DNA of 64,000 bases from Euptelea pleiosperma (taxonomy: Eukaryota; Streptophyta; Magnoliopsida; Ranunculales; Eupteleaceae): assembly GCA_035048495.1 (NCBI GenBank), contig CM068542.1:41135109-41199108 (forward strand). The letters are read 5' to 3'. Below, one piece after another: positions 12,801 through 25,642 of the stretch. The notes under the pieces were generated by a model that worked only from the letters and a program-made list of their open reading frames with translations, did no database searches and had not been told where the DNA came from. Every line of letters begins with the position of its first letter. The first letter of the stretch is position 1. The translations under genes and the position numbers were made by a program.

Positions 12801-15800
12801 TTATTTTACAATATACCAAATGACGGTAGTGCTAATTAAATTAAGAGTTATAAGGAAACAAAACTAAATATGCCTTTCCTTTTAGTTATGGAAATTTGTT
12901 CCTACAAAACCAATATGCTTTTATGAGCTTATGGGATACCTAGCTTAAGGGGATAAAAGGGCACAGAAAAAGAGGAGGTCCTTGCTTCGGTCCTGGGCAA
13001 GACACTAGATGTTATGCAGCACTCTAAGAGGAAACACCTCAATACTCAAGCTTAGTCATACTTCAATACATAAAGCACAAAATGCTTCACAAAATGCCTC
13101 AAAAGTTTCTTCAAGATTATGCAACTATGTTAATATGTGCTACCTAGATACATCAACATGCACAGGGTACCCGTATCGACATGCTAGTATGATAAAATAC
13201 AAATATTGGTACCGGATACTGCCTGGATATGTCTTCGTTACAATTTTCTCATTTCTTATTGTTTTATTGGTTAGTTTCTTAACAACTAACAATTTCCTCG
13301 TATATTTTGTCAAAAAAAAAAAAAAAAAGCAAATGTATATATCATATTGTAACAAATCATACTGTAGGAAACTTTATAATATTAGAAGCTCCATGGAAAA
13401 AATGGTAATTCGCTAAAAATTAAAACTAGAGCACGGTATCAACATATTGGATAGAATGCACGTATCGTATGTGTGTCTTGGATTTTGAGAAATGAAGAGT
13501 CATATTCCTGTTTTGTGTACCAGTCTCCATATCCATATCCGAATCTAGGAATCTTGACGCTGGCTTTAATTTTAGTCTAATTCCGTCGTAACTCAAGTTT
13601 ATAGAATTGAACTGAAAGGTCTAACCACATTTTAGTGCATGATACAGAACCTGATAGCTCTTAGTTAGAGGTGTCAATTGTTGGTGCAGTGATCTCATTT
13701 AGAGTCTCCACATTCACACACCATTATGTTTCTAGATTTTAACTAGACACATCATGTATTTTTTTTCAGCATGCTATGTATTTAGGATATGATGTATGTA
13801 ATTAGTATTCACATTGCATGTTTAATTTATAATTAACTCTTAGGTACCCACTCATTAGAACCTATGGATGGTCTCTACCAATGGCACAAATGCACATGTG
13901 GTGCACATACAGGGTTCTGAGACAGTCATCCGTCCCATCTACGAGATTTCTACACCAAAAATCAACCTAATTGGATGATTGAAACCATCCAAATTATCAC
14001 AATCTCTAGGACAATCATAAAACAGTATGGCAAATGGTTCAGAAAAATGTCAACAAATGGATGGCAGCAATCATTCGATAAGATCAGTTGTGGACTAGGT
14101 GATCTCCTAGGTGGGGCAATTGAATGACAGGTGCCACAACCCTGCATGTGGGCCACATGTACCTGTGTGCCATTTTTGCTGATTAGTTGTGTACCATTAT
14201 GCTGTTAGTAGATCTCATGGGTACCTTAGATTACCTCTTAATTTACCAAAGCAAAACGAAACCCCACTTAAATATTAAAGCTTTGCCTCAGGCCCGAAAT
14301 CTTTACGCTATATATCACCTTTCCGTATCAATGCACAAAAATTAAGGCACTTAATGAGCCAGAAAATTAAATGTCAAGGATGATTTCAAGAAAAATTAAT
14401 TACCTGCATGGATACTCGATATGCATCTTCTACTTCGCACGAGGCCTCGTCTGAAACTGGCTCAGTGGATATGGAATCCAAAATGTATGGCGTGACATTT
14501 CCTTCATCTTGACTATTTTTGAGAGATACATTTTCCAGCCGTTCTTTCATTGAACTCAATTTAACTGCAAGTTTAGTCCTTTTCTCATTGCATTCTTGTA
14601 AAGAAGCTTCAAGCTCTTGTTTTTCTTCTTTACAACAGTCAAGGCTTATCAACGAGCACTCCAGTTCAGCTTTCATATTCTCATAAGCATTGACCTTTTC
14701 TCGTTTGTCAGCAAGTATCGTTTGTAGCTCAGTCTCCAATTCCAAGACCTTCAATGACAGCTCTTCATTTCTCTTTATGTGAGAAGCCTCACTTTTCTTT
14801 CTATTCTCAACCTCATTGAGGGCATCTTGCAATTTGAACAGCAGCTCCTCCCCGTGCTTTTTTGAGACATAAAGCTGGTTTTTCAGCTCTTGCACCTTGG
14901 TTTCACTCTGTTCTCTGATAAAAGCAATTCTCAATGATTCTTGCATAGCGATTGATGGTCCTTCAGTTACTCTTTTTTCACGAGCCTGGAGACACTCAGC
15001 ATCAGCCTTGTCCTTAAGTTCTTTTAAATGGATGGACAGATTCTTGAATTCTTCCGTTTTCAAAATCTGTTCGGAGAGCCTCTGGGTAAGTTCATTCTGT
15101 TGGTTCCGCAGCCTCGTCAGCTCATTACCATTGTCCCCCAGCAATGATATCTGAGCACATTGTTCATCTAATTTGTCCCTGAGGACTACAACAGTGATTT
15201 CCAGTTCATCCCTGGAGGACCTCATACTATCAATTGCTTCTTCGGAACTCAACAGCATATGCTTCAACTGTTGAATCTCAAGTTCATGCCGATGCTTATC
15301 CTGAGTATTACTGATTTCTGCAACAGCTGCCCCAGTCTTGTGCATCTCAAATTCGGCCAAGATAACATTGTTTCTATCCATAATGGCTTTTTTCTCAGTG
15401 ACAGTGGATTCTAACTCAGACCTCAGTGAATTGAGAGCTGTCAACAATCTTGCATTTTCTTCAATGTATTGTGCTTCGCTAGCAATACGGCCATTCAGTG
15501 TGGTCAATACATCAAGATGCTTCACATGGAGCTCCTTGCAGCACCTATCTAAACATTCGAGTTGCTGAACAAGCCCCTGCATCCTAATCTGGAACTGATT
15601 TCTTGTGCAAATGAGTTCAACATCTGTAGCTAACAAATATTCATGCAATGCAGCTAAATGAGTTTCCAGATCAGTTACTTGGAACCAGAGAGATGAAGCA
15701 TATTCATCAGCTTTTCTCAGGGATTCCTCACGGTGAAACAAAAGACAACACACTCTTGAATTCTCTAGTTCAAGATCTGATACCAGTTTCTTGAGATGGA

Positions 15801-18800
15801 CAAGTTCAGATTTCTGTGTGTCAAAAGAGAGCAGCTGGTTATTTTTCACACTCAATTGGGAGGTAAGATCTGTAACCGTGCCCTCTAATTCAACTCTCAT
15901 GCCTCTCTCAGAATGCAATTCATCATGCATACACCTCAAATTTTCTTTATAACTGCTAAGCTCATTTGCCAGCTTCACATACTCCTCATTGCCAGACTGT
16001 AATGACATCGTCAAAGCATGGTTTTCCTGTGAAGAATCAACAACAGTCAATTTAGTCCTTTCGAGCTCCTCGTTCACACTCTCCAAAGCAAGGATCTTTT
16101 GAGCAAGATCCTTATTATCAGTAGTAACACATTGCAGCTCAACTTCCAAAACTGCAAGTTTTGAGGATATCTCTCTGAACTGCTCTGCATATTTTTCTTC
16201 AGCTTCTGAGCTTATCTTAAGTTTATTGGCCACATTTTCAAGTTCTACCTGAAGCTTTTCCACATGGGAATTGGAAACATCAAGCTTAGTCACCATATCT
16301 TGTATATCAGATTCATATTTCTGTTTTATGGACAGAATTTCTGACTGTGTGCCGCTTAATGACCTTCGAGCAGTATCTCTTTGTTCCTCCACATCCGTCT
16401 TCTCTTGGGTCAGTTGAAGAATCTTTTCATATGCTTTCTGCTGAAGCTCTTCCAAATGCAAGATGGTACTCATGATGCTCTTGTTCTCCAGTTCTTGTTG
16501 CAGAGGTTGACTAATAGGGGATGGCCCACCGATTTGGTCGTTATATGAAACCATGGTTGACCTCAGGCTCCCCATCTTATCATGCAGAAAAGAGACAGTT
16601 CTCTCCAAGTTGTCCTTGACGTAAGACTGCTTCTCAAGATCTTCTTTCAAGGTTTTCAACTCCTCATGCACAGAGCTAACTTCATTCTGAAGACTACATT
16701 TTTCCAGAGCTTCCTCTTTTAACAAATTCAGCAGCTCTGTTTTTTCTGCAGTGCAAGCCCCATAGTTGCTTTCATAACTTCTGCATTCTACGACCAGCTT
16801 TTCGTATTCTGTAACCTTATGAGTGAGAATACAATTTTCATCAGAAATGCCTTGTAATTTCTCCTCCAGAATTAGATTTTGCAAAGCCAATTCATCGCAC
16901 TTGGTGATGCAATTAGCCTTGTATTCCCTCTGCCTGTTTACATCATCCAGTGCAGTCTGCAGCCTAAGCATCAACAACTCCTTAGACTCAGTTGAATGTG
17001 CTAGCTTCTGTGCAAGTTCATCCATCTTCTCTTTCATGAGCCTGATGCCATTTCTTGCTTCATGCAAAGTATCTTGTAATACCTTTGAAAAAACATCCAA
17101 ACGTAGGTTTACCACATGCATTTCACAAAGTTCAGCTTCAGCCTTCCGATAAAGCTCTTCCTGCAAGTGAACCGAGCTCTTCGAATCTTCTAAAAGAATC
17201 TCTCCACCCAAGAGTTGTTTCTTTAGCTCTGCATTGTGGTTCTGACACTGCAAGAGTTTGGTAGTATCAGATTCTTGAGAACACAATCTGCCAGGATGTT
17301 CAACCTTTGGACAGATAAAGGAATCCAGTGCATCAAAATTATCCAAATCTCTCTGTGCCTCTACAACTAGATCAGCATGTACCGCCACACTATTCCTTTC
17401 TTCAATAATATTCTGAAGCGCAGCCACCCGATCTGAGGCCAGTATTTGATCATTTTTCTGAGAAACATTATCTTCTGCTTGATTTCCTTGCACCACTGCT
17501 TTGTACTGTTCTTGAAGGGCTGACGCATAATCCTTGTGCAAGCATGAGTCAATTGCTTCTGAATTCTCTTCTGGATACTCCTGAAAACTAGGTTGGGAAG
17601 CATCTGTAAAAGCTTGCCGAATGAGGTTCTCATTTGTCTCAAACATTGACAAAACCTGGAAAGAAAGCAGTTCAAGGTCCTTTTGTAACTGATTCACTGC
17701 AACAGAATAATTCCAGCGGGCCTTTTTGAGTGCTGTTTCTGAGCTGATAGCCCTTCTCTCAAGTTCCTTGTTAAGAGACTCTAAGTCACGCCTGTCCTCA
17801 GCTAACCTTAAGAACTGCTCGTTCATGTCTTGGTGCATTGTTTCCATCTGAGTTTTACAAGAAGAAATTGTGTACAGGCAAGTAGAATGCTCATTTCTGA
17901 GGTTCTGCAACTCTCCTAGCATTTGCTTCTGACTTTCCTCAAGCTCCTGAATGAGAGCTTCGTAGTAGCACTCCATCTGGTCCATTTTTCGTGTGAGGCT
18001 GTCCTGTTCAGTTTTGGACTCTTCTAACTCCCTTAGGAGTTCACAAATTTTTCTTTTCAATGCAATGGTAGCATCGATAGGTTCAGGTTCCTGAGACAAC
18101 TCGACAGGCCTGCTTAAACAATGAAGCATACCTTTTGAGTGATAATGGTTCGTATCAAAATCCTCCAGCCCATCTTCAGGGACAAACTGTTCAGGTATCT
18201 GCATGCTCATTGCTCCAATCTCTTTTACATCTGCTTGCTCTGCAGGTACTACATTTAGCAGAGAAATTACTTGGGTTGTTCCTTGCCTAAGATCCTGCAG
18301 AACATGTTGCAATGCCTCTAAGTCTGGGTGAAGAAAGCTGAAGTCCCTTTCATGGTATCTGAGGCATGTCTTGTTTTGAACCTCCCTTACTTTATCTTCC
18401 ATAACCAGAAGACCCTGTAGCCATCTCAGCTGTAGATCCTGGAATAAGTGACCCTGGTCTTTCACAATAGTTTCCCTGCTGGTAAAATGAGGACTTAATC
18501 TAGAGTGTTTAAGCTGTTCAAAATCACCTTTGAACTTTGAACACTCTGATTTCAGTACAGAAACTTCTTTTGCCAGCTCTTCTCCTGAAGCCATCTCTGC
18601 AGCAAGTAGCTGGGAAAATTTTTGTGCTTCAGCACCTAACTCATCTGCATGGCCTTGTAAAGAGCTTACTTCCAGCTTAAGCTCTAAGATAGAGGACTCA
18701 GCCAGCTCCAAGCTTCCTCTGAGTCTACTATTCTCTTCATAAGCAGTTGCCAAGTCATTATCCATGGAATAGTCTGAACTCCATCCATGGACCCAATCAT

Positions 18801-21800
18801 TGCTCCCCTGTGCCAAAAGCCGATGATCAGAGGGATCCCCTTTCTCGGGCTGAGGACTTTGACTAAGGGAAAGCCCACCTAAATCACCAGAGATTGTGCT
18901 TTTGAGGCTATCAATTTCATGTGTGATGGAGGTATCGTGCTTTTCCGCGTACAAACTTTCTGAAGTGTTTGATGAACCATCAATCCCGATGGCCGAGTCT
19001 GCATAATCTTCATTCAACTCCACCTCCTCCTCAAGTGAAGGGAGCTCTCTAGATTCTGATTTGAATCGAACTCTTGCATTGACCTATTTTCAAAGATAAA
19101 AAACAAAGAGGACATTATCATCATAACCATCTTGATTAAGATAGAAGACATCGTGGTGAGATAAAAAAAAAAAAAAAAAGGACAATAATTAGAATTAAAA
19201 TGTGCTTCTAAATACTTGTGGTTGGCATGTACATTTGCACATGATTCACCAAAAAATAATCAAGGAATGGTATAGTGTGTGTGAGGTGCAACAAATTTGA
19301 CACACATTTTAAACTTTAAAGAGCACAACTCAGGCATGTGTTATCACTTATCAGTCGAGCAACATAATAATGTACAGGTTGTCTTTGATGAGTATCTGGG
19401 CCATGTTTATGGTCGAGTCCACCTTTGCTCTAGGCGGGCCTGGGCAAAGGGTTGCCCAAACCCTCCTCGCATATGCATACCCCTAAACTGCTCTCCCCCC
19501 ACCTTAAAATCAACCATTGTTACTTTTTCAACATGGTTGGGGAAGATTTAGGTGCATATATTGCACGAAAGGGAGGGTCTGAGAAACCATTGCTCAGGCC
19601 TGCCCAGAGGCTAGGAATTACTCACACTTCACCCAAATGTATGGTGGATATTCTTGATGTATCCAAGGTTTGGCACACGTTAGATGTGTGCTATAATGTC
19701 TCTTTGACGACCAATAGGAAGAAAAAAGCGGTTGTGAATCAGGGATGCTAAATTAGTTATAAAAGGACTAAATTGTCTTCATTGTTAGTATGAGGATCTT
19801 TTCGCTTTGATGATTTTGTGTTTTGGTGGGATCGTTTGATCTCTTAGTCGGGCTTCGGGGCTTCGGTTGTATTCTCAGTTGGATTCCCTTTTTGTGTTCT
19901 TTGCTGTATAGTCTTTGGGCTTTCTCAGCCCTCTTCTAATATATATCCTTTTATAGATCAAAAAAAAAAAAAAAAAGATGTTTAAATTATTGTGCAAGTG
20001 AAGCCGTGGTGCTCAAGTGAAGTTTTCACTTTAAAATAGTATAGACTGACTGTATGAATGAAGTTTCCAGGCCAAGATGAGGACCTTCAAAATTATTCCC
20101 CTAGTAAATAGAAATAGACTTCTAACAAAGAATGTGATATTCTTCTACTCGTATAGCAGTAAAAGGGATTAACATTGTTAGGAAGTAGAGTACAGAATAT
20201 GGAACACAGTTGTCCTCTTTTAGTGATCATTTTAAAGTACATCAATAAAATAAAGGGTGACACTCTCGTACATGATGATGTGTATTGAGACATGTCGGCA
20301 TGAGTATCTTTGTTGATAATGTGTCAACACGGAAGATAACCCTAAATTTCATGCTGTTGTTGCACAAAGTTAAACCTATGTGACATAAATTAACAATGCA
20401 TGTCATACATTATAACTTATTTGAGCATGCAGCTAATCAATCAGGTAAAAGAGAGCTATGGTGAACTATCTAAATTGCTACCAGGGTATGCTACATGTGC
20501 TGGGAGTTAACTTTCCCAAGGTGCAAACAAAGATTAAAATTAACCCAACATATTGAATATTACTAAGTAGAAGACGTCTGCTTATGGTGCAAAACATTGT
20601 CAAACCTTATCTATCTGATGATTGGCCATATCTGCAGCAGCTGATAAATTTTCAGCAGGCTCATCATGAATATTCTGGTTAGTAGTTGTCTGCAACCCCT
20701 TCTCTCTAAGTTCCCTCTGCTGCTCAAATTCTCTGAAAGAAAATAGAACTTAAGACAAGTCGGTGGAAATAATAAATCTAAGTTACAGATGGGTTTTGAA
20801 GCAAAACCTGAACCCAGTTTTAGAAGTTAGCAGCTGGACTGTGACCTGGTATCAAATAGCACAATAAATCACAACATCAGCAATATGGATTTTATAGTAT
20901 TGATGTCTACTAGTGGTTAACAATCCTTCGCTAGAAGCAACGCAGCGTAAGTATTAGAAGGTGGAAATTTTTCCAAAGGACTGAAGTGCGAAACCTGAAG
21001 GTTCATTTTATCAAGGTTATATAAAAACTACCTCTCATTTAGTGTAGTCAAAGCTTCTCCTAGGCAACACCTAGGCCACTGCTTCTCCTGATTATAAGTT
21101 TATAACCCCTAGCTTGCTAAAGTTAATTCAATTATATACAATTAGTATTAGTTAATATTTTGAAGAATTGGAGAAGAGAGGAGTTGACGTCTTAAGCATA
21201 ATGGCCTAGACGTATTCTCCTATTAACGTATTAAACCACTTAAAAAATAAAAGAACATGTAATGACAATAATACCCCCCATACGTCCCATACACAAAACC
21301 CACTAAGAAACGTAACATAACATCTAACAGAATTAATAGAGCAATTCATAGCCTAGGTGGGATAGGAGAGTGGATAAAGGGAATAGAGATGATGATAGAG
21401 ATCAAATTGAGAAACAAAAGTATTCCGTATGGGTACAACTCTTTTTTTTTGATAAGGTAAAGCAATATATTAAAAAAACGAAGACAAGATACAAGGGAGG
21501 CCGGGAAAGCCTCCGAAGAAAGCAAAGCTAGCAAAAAGCTAGTTGTTCCTACTCATGATAGTGTCCCATCTAAAGACCAGATCCTCAAAGGCCAAGCCTT
21601 TACATTCCTGAAACAGCTTGGACCAATGAAATAGGTAGGCCTTGATACTAATGACAAGGTGGAGGGAGGACGCTTCTTTGCCTTGAAAGATCCTTCTGTT
21701 CCTCTCGTTCCATAAGCCCCACCAAACCGCAAAGGGTAAGAGTCTCCATAATCTCCGCCCACAAGGATGAAAACAGTGAGAAGTCCAACAACCTATAGTC

Positions 21801-22198
21801 AGACTAACAGAAGCATGTATAACCCAATGGATACCAAAGAGACCAAAGAACAAACCCCACACTTCCCGAGCTAACCTACAATGAAGGAGAAGGTGATTGA
21901 CAGACTCTCCCTCTTCTTTGCACATCACACAAAAGTTCGCCATCACCCACTTTCTTTTGATGAGATTATCCATAGTAAGAATCTTTTCCAAAGAGGCGCA
22001 CCAAACGAAAAAAGCCACTTTCAACGGCGCCCTAGAGCCCCAAATCTTAACTGATGGGAAGACATGTCTCCTAGCCATCACCGGGAATGCAGTCGACGCT
22101 CTCCAAGCAGTATCCAACATCATAGAAGGATGGAATAGTGAAAAGGCCGTTAGACTGACCGACCCACCAAACAGCATCCTCCGACAATCTGTGTGTGG

Positions 22199-22289
<91 letters not shown>

Positions 22290-22616
22290 GTATGTACACA
22301 TATAGGGATAAAATGACTAATGGCCATGGGGTCCACATGCAGATGAATTGAGAATCTTGTCACCATGGAGATCATCCTCACAAAAAAATCAGCACTTTTA
22401 GTAACTTCTAACCCCATGTGGAGCTAAAGTTTACGGTAAAATTGGCGGTTCAGAACATTTCAACTTGTAATCCACTTTTCATAAGGCTAGAGATGTCGAA
22501 ACTAGCTGATTTATTGTAAGATTGATATTCGTGCTTAGAAGAATATCCTCAACAAAAATCAGCCTTTCACTCATCCTTATGTGGACCCAATGGCCATTAG
22601 TCATTATATCCTAGCC

Positions 22617-22675
<59 letters not shown>

Positions 22676-25586
22676 AACCCTAGCAAGATGGAGCCAGGTA
22701 CATTGAGGGGCAAAAGGATCCAGCAGCCATCATCGTGCTTATTCTTCTTTCTTGTGACAATAATGACTTATTTTCCACCACTCTGCATGCGAATGTGGTC
22801 TCTTTTTCTTCCCTGTGCACGCAAACAATTATAAAGTAGGACCTGTTGTTGACTGTTGTATACAACAGTGTTTTTCAACACTAAGGCCGCGTAAGACGTA
22901 AGCCTCATACGCACGCATTTTTTAAGTAGATAAGTATTAAAATCTATATATAAATGTAGCAGAAATTCAAAAAATAAAACATATTTCCAAGTTCCAACCA
23001 CTCTAATAAAAAAGCATAACACCAATCAAAGACTCAATCTTCTACTAAATTAAATGCATCTTCATCAATCATATGAACAACATCCTCTTCTTGATAGTCC
23101 AAGTCGAAATTCAGCATCTCCTCGTCAATCAATTGTAGATCAATCGATGTTGGGTCCCTTTTAAATATAAAACTTAGGGTTTTTTATTTTATTTTTATGT
23201 TGGGTCCCTTGGACACATATTTTTTTTAGTACCTTGACATTCTTTTTTATTTCTTTTTTAAAACAGCATGCCAAAAAAATAGCACATCTGAGGCGTACGC
23301 CCAATCCAAGAAGCGTTGACAAGGCGTACGCCTGACTAAGAGGCTTAAGCCTCATCAATGCCTCTTGGAGTGAGGAGTATGCCTCAGATGTGTAAAGGCC
23401 TTTTGATTGAGCCTCAGGGCGTTTTTTAAGAGCTCTGCCCCGAGGCGCACTTCGAGGCATAAGCCTCAAACGCCTTTAAAAACACTGGTATACAACATTT
23501 CTATCTCCTCTTTTTAAAAAAAAAAAAAATGAAAAAAAATCTATCTTAATTTCGTAAACTAATGAAACAGTGAAATTCTGCATGTTATTTTAGTTTCTTT
23601 AATTCTTAGAAATTTAAGATAAAATTGAACTCAATGTCCAGGCATGAGTGCTTAGGGATTCCGGGTGCCTGGCGCCTTTCACTACACTGCTGCCTTTATA
23701 CAAAACTTTACCTAAGATGAACTGGAAGTATTTTCTGAAGGTTACCCTGAAAATTTATAACAAAACCACAAAAACTCATTGGAAATATTTGGCAGATGAG
23801 AAATCCTTACATGTAAAACAGTTCCAAAGTTGCATCCATTAAGAGGCAGTGCAACAGCAGAAGGCTTTGATGCTTCAGCATAATCAGCAAGGTTGATGCT
23901 TGCTTCGCCAAGGAGGCTAGACCGAGATGAACCCTATGTCAATGAGATTCAGATCATAGACAATAGTTAGTCTCGGATCAGAAGAAACAAATTAACAACG
24001 ATCTTTTTTAATAGTGTAAATGAGGAGCACTAAACTTTTCAAATCAAATCTCAAATAATTTGAGTCAAATTCATTGCTGTTGAGACAGGATTTCAAAAGG
24101 AAAACCAGATTTTTAGGAAGAATCAATACCATCGCAACAACAAGCTTATAGAGCTTTTCATCATATTGTTTAGTTGTGGTATCTTGAAGAAGTCTTGTTG
24201 TCTCATAGATAGGATCTGACCATTTGCAAGACCCATTTCTCACATTTGCTTTGCTTGTCTTTGCTGTTGCCTTTCCAGAATCAGCAGGAATGAACGACAC
24301 AAACAATTTATCCCATCCAGTTTGTGGAGTCTGTTACAAACACAGAAAAGCTGGGTTAAATCATTTAAAAATCTGAATGAACTCTACGCACATTAAAAAA
24401 AAAAAATCCTAGGCTGCAGAATATGCAGTTTGGCCTCAGGATCAGTGTTGCAAAATAGAGACTGCAATCTGAGGCCAATTTATGTTACCTGCATCCTTAA
24501 CATCAAATCTTTGGCTTAAATTGACCATAATCGCTACTGTTATAATGCAAATGCACCAGCACAGAGACTATCTCCATGTCTGTTCTTTTAATTTATCCTT
24601 ACCAATACATGCTTGTGAATTATGCAAATTGCTAGCCAAGAAAATAGCATATTCATAACATTCCAGTTACTTCCACAAAGATGGACTAGCCTATAAGACT
24701 AGATTTGCATAATGTGAGATGTGACATGATAGCAAACTGATAAAACAGAATATGCATGATGCCAGTAGTTTCCAGCATCCTCTCTGTGCCCAGTAACTCC
24801 TATAGTAACCACTCATTATCGGCAAAACAGGAGAAGGAAAAATGATGAAAAAGTGCCGAAAGGGCAAAGGGGTGAACTCTGAAACATTGAACTACAAGTG
24901 CTATATAGCTAAAAGGCCCAAGTAATATCTTACATATCCCCCATAATCTTAGACAACAAAATCGGTAGGAGCAAGATAAAGTGGCGAGCAGGAGCAGCAA
25001 TGAATGCAAACCAAAAGATGTTTTTCTGACCAATGCTTATGAACTGGAAGAATCAAAAGATGGACTGGTAGCTTAAGTAGAAGATTCATGCAACTCATAA
25101 TCACACTCAAATATTATTTCATAAGGTTTTGAAGTCATACTAGTATAATATACCATTTGCATAATAAAATAGAAGAGGGAGAATAATAGAAAGCCCACTA
25201 CCCAGATCAGAGAGAAAATTTGACATGGAAAAGCTTAAAACATATCTGATTAAGATCAAAAAGAAGAAAAATAAAATAAAAAATAAAACGTCTGCACAAC
25301 ACAACAACTTGTGAATGAGAACCATCCAGTTGTCTAATTACATTTAGAGACAGATGGATCATAAAGGAGGAAAGCTGTCAAACGACAAAATATATCATAT
25401 CTGGAAGGAGATCCATAATGAAAATAAAATATATCATCAAGAAACAGTCCACCACGCTGGCAAATTCAAGCATTGCCACCAAATGTAACATTTAAAAGCA
25501 AAACTTACATGTGTAGCATGGAATTGCAGCCGGAAAACCACTTTTACTTTTATCTTGTCAAGCTTCCACTTAGTAATCCTCGACAT
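9838..25586 (-). CDS. NT-C2 domain plus giant coiled-coil protein (At1g22060-like)
   Basis: Ten coding exons on the minus strand (5' to 3'): 25509-25586, 24130-24330, 23811-23933, 20808-20845, 20606-20732, 14404-19083, 11492-11647, 11175-11282, 10935-11077, 9838-10117. All phases join cleanly to 5934 nt, 1977 aa. Residues 1 to about 145 form an N-terminal C2 domain of the EEIG1/EHBP1 type ([20 protein letters not shown], then [11 protein letters not shown] and [16 protein letters not shown]). The rest, mostly from one 4680-nt exon, is leucine- and glutamate-rich coiled coil. The C-terminus keeps the conserved [20 protein letters not shown] block. Architecture and length match Arabidopsis At1g22060, annotated as sporulation-specific or myosin-heavy-chain-like; its molecular role is not established. 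C2 domains of this class are thought to bind membranes. An additional small exon between 11647 and 14404 cannot be excluded. A possible poly(A) signal on the minus strand is at 9645-9650. Confidence 0.88.
12293..12580. repeat. TTATAACGG-type repeat in intron 6 of the coiled-coil gene
   Basis: The sequence has CATAACGGTAATG on the left and CATTATAACAG...TTAAAACCTTGG on the right, with AATAACGG and CCGTTAT blocks inside. Related copies lie near 50020-50205, 53365-53582, 59555-59765 and 61650-61885. The shared outer motif resembles AAGGTTTTAAA. Class unknown, probably a MITE family. Confidence 0.5.
19770..19977 (+). mobile_element. LINE 3' end with poly(A) in intron 5 of the coiled-coil gene
   Basis: The sequence ends CCCTCTTCTAATATATATCC, then TTTTATAGATC and a run of A (about 19960-19976). 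This T-rich 3' leader plus poly(A) is typical of L1-type plant LINEs. It lies opposite to the host gene's direction. No coding portion was recognised upstream, so it is strongly 5' truncated. Confidence 0.5.
21430..22195 (-). mobile_element. 5'-truncated L1-type LINE, zf-RVT portion, in intron 3
   Basis: The minus-strand frame 22177-21539 encodes about 210 residues of the C-terminal part of a plant LINE reverse transcriptase, the zinc-binding zf-RVT region: [38 protein letters not shown], and [18 protein letters not shown]. The C-x2-C, H and C metal ligands are visible. It is followed by a 3' tail and a short A-run (the poly(T) at about 21441-21449 on the plus strand). The 5' end stops next to a (CT)n(TA)n tract. 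It sits in the same direction as its host gene and is not part of that protein. Confidence 0.75.
22199..22669. repeat. Palindromic element with (CT)n(TA)n arms
   Basis: The left side reads (CT)n then (TA)n, and the right side (TA)n then (GA)n, its exact inverse. Inside the microsatellites the arms continue: GGGATAAAATGACTAATGGC on the left mirrors GCCATTAGTCATTATATCC on the right. The body has CATCCTCAC and AAATCAGC blocks shared with a relative at about 61140-61480. Because the microsatellites are part of the inverted arms, they probably belong to the element and are not a chance landing site. Confidence 0.6.
22867..23487. mobile_element. MULE-type MITE with perfect 9-bp duplication
   Basis: The element begins AGTGTTTTTCAACACTAAGG and ends CGCCTTTAAAAACACTG. 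GTATACAAC occurs directly on both sides (22858-22866 and 23488-23496), a perfect 9-bp target duplication as made by Mutator-like transposases. The body has many GAGGC/GCCTC blocks that pair with each other. No coding frame of note. It lies in intron 3 of the coiled-coil gene. Confidence 0.8.
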
Positions 25587-25642
25587 TGTTGAACAATCAA
25601 TCGATCATTGGCACCAAACAATCAGTTTCCCACCACTTCCCC

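Noticed and set aside
13009..13416. 135-codon plus-strand frame
   Set aside because: Located in intron 6 of the coiled-coil gene, of low complexity with a poly(Lys) run from an A-tract and no recognisable domain.
21897..22316. 139-codon plus-strand frame
   Set aside because: It is antisense to the LINE zf-RVT coding sequence and ends in the (CT)n(TA)n microsatellite translation.
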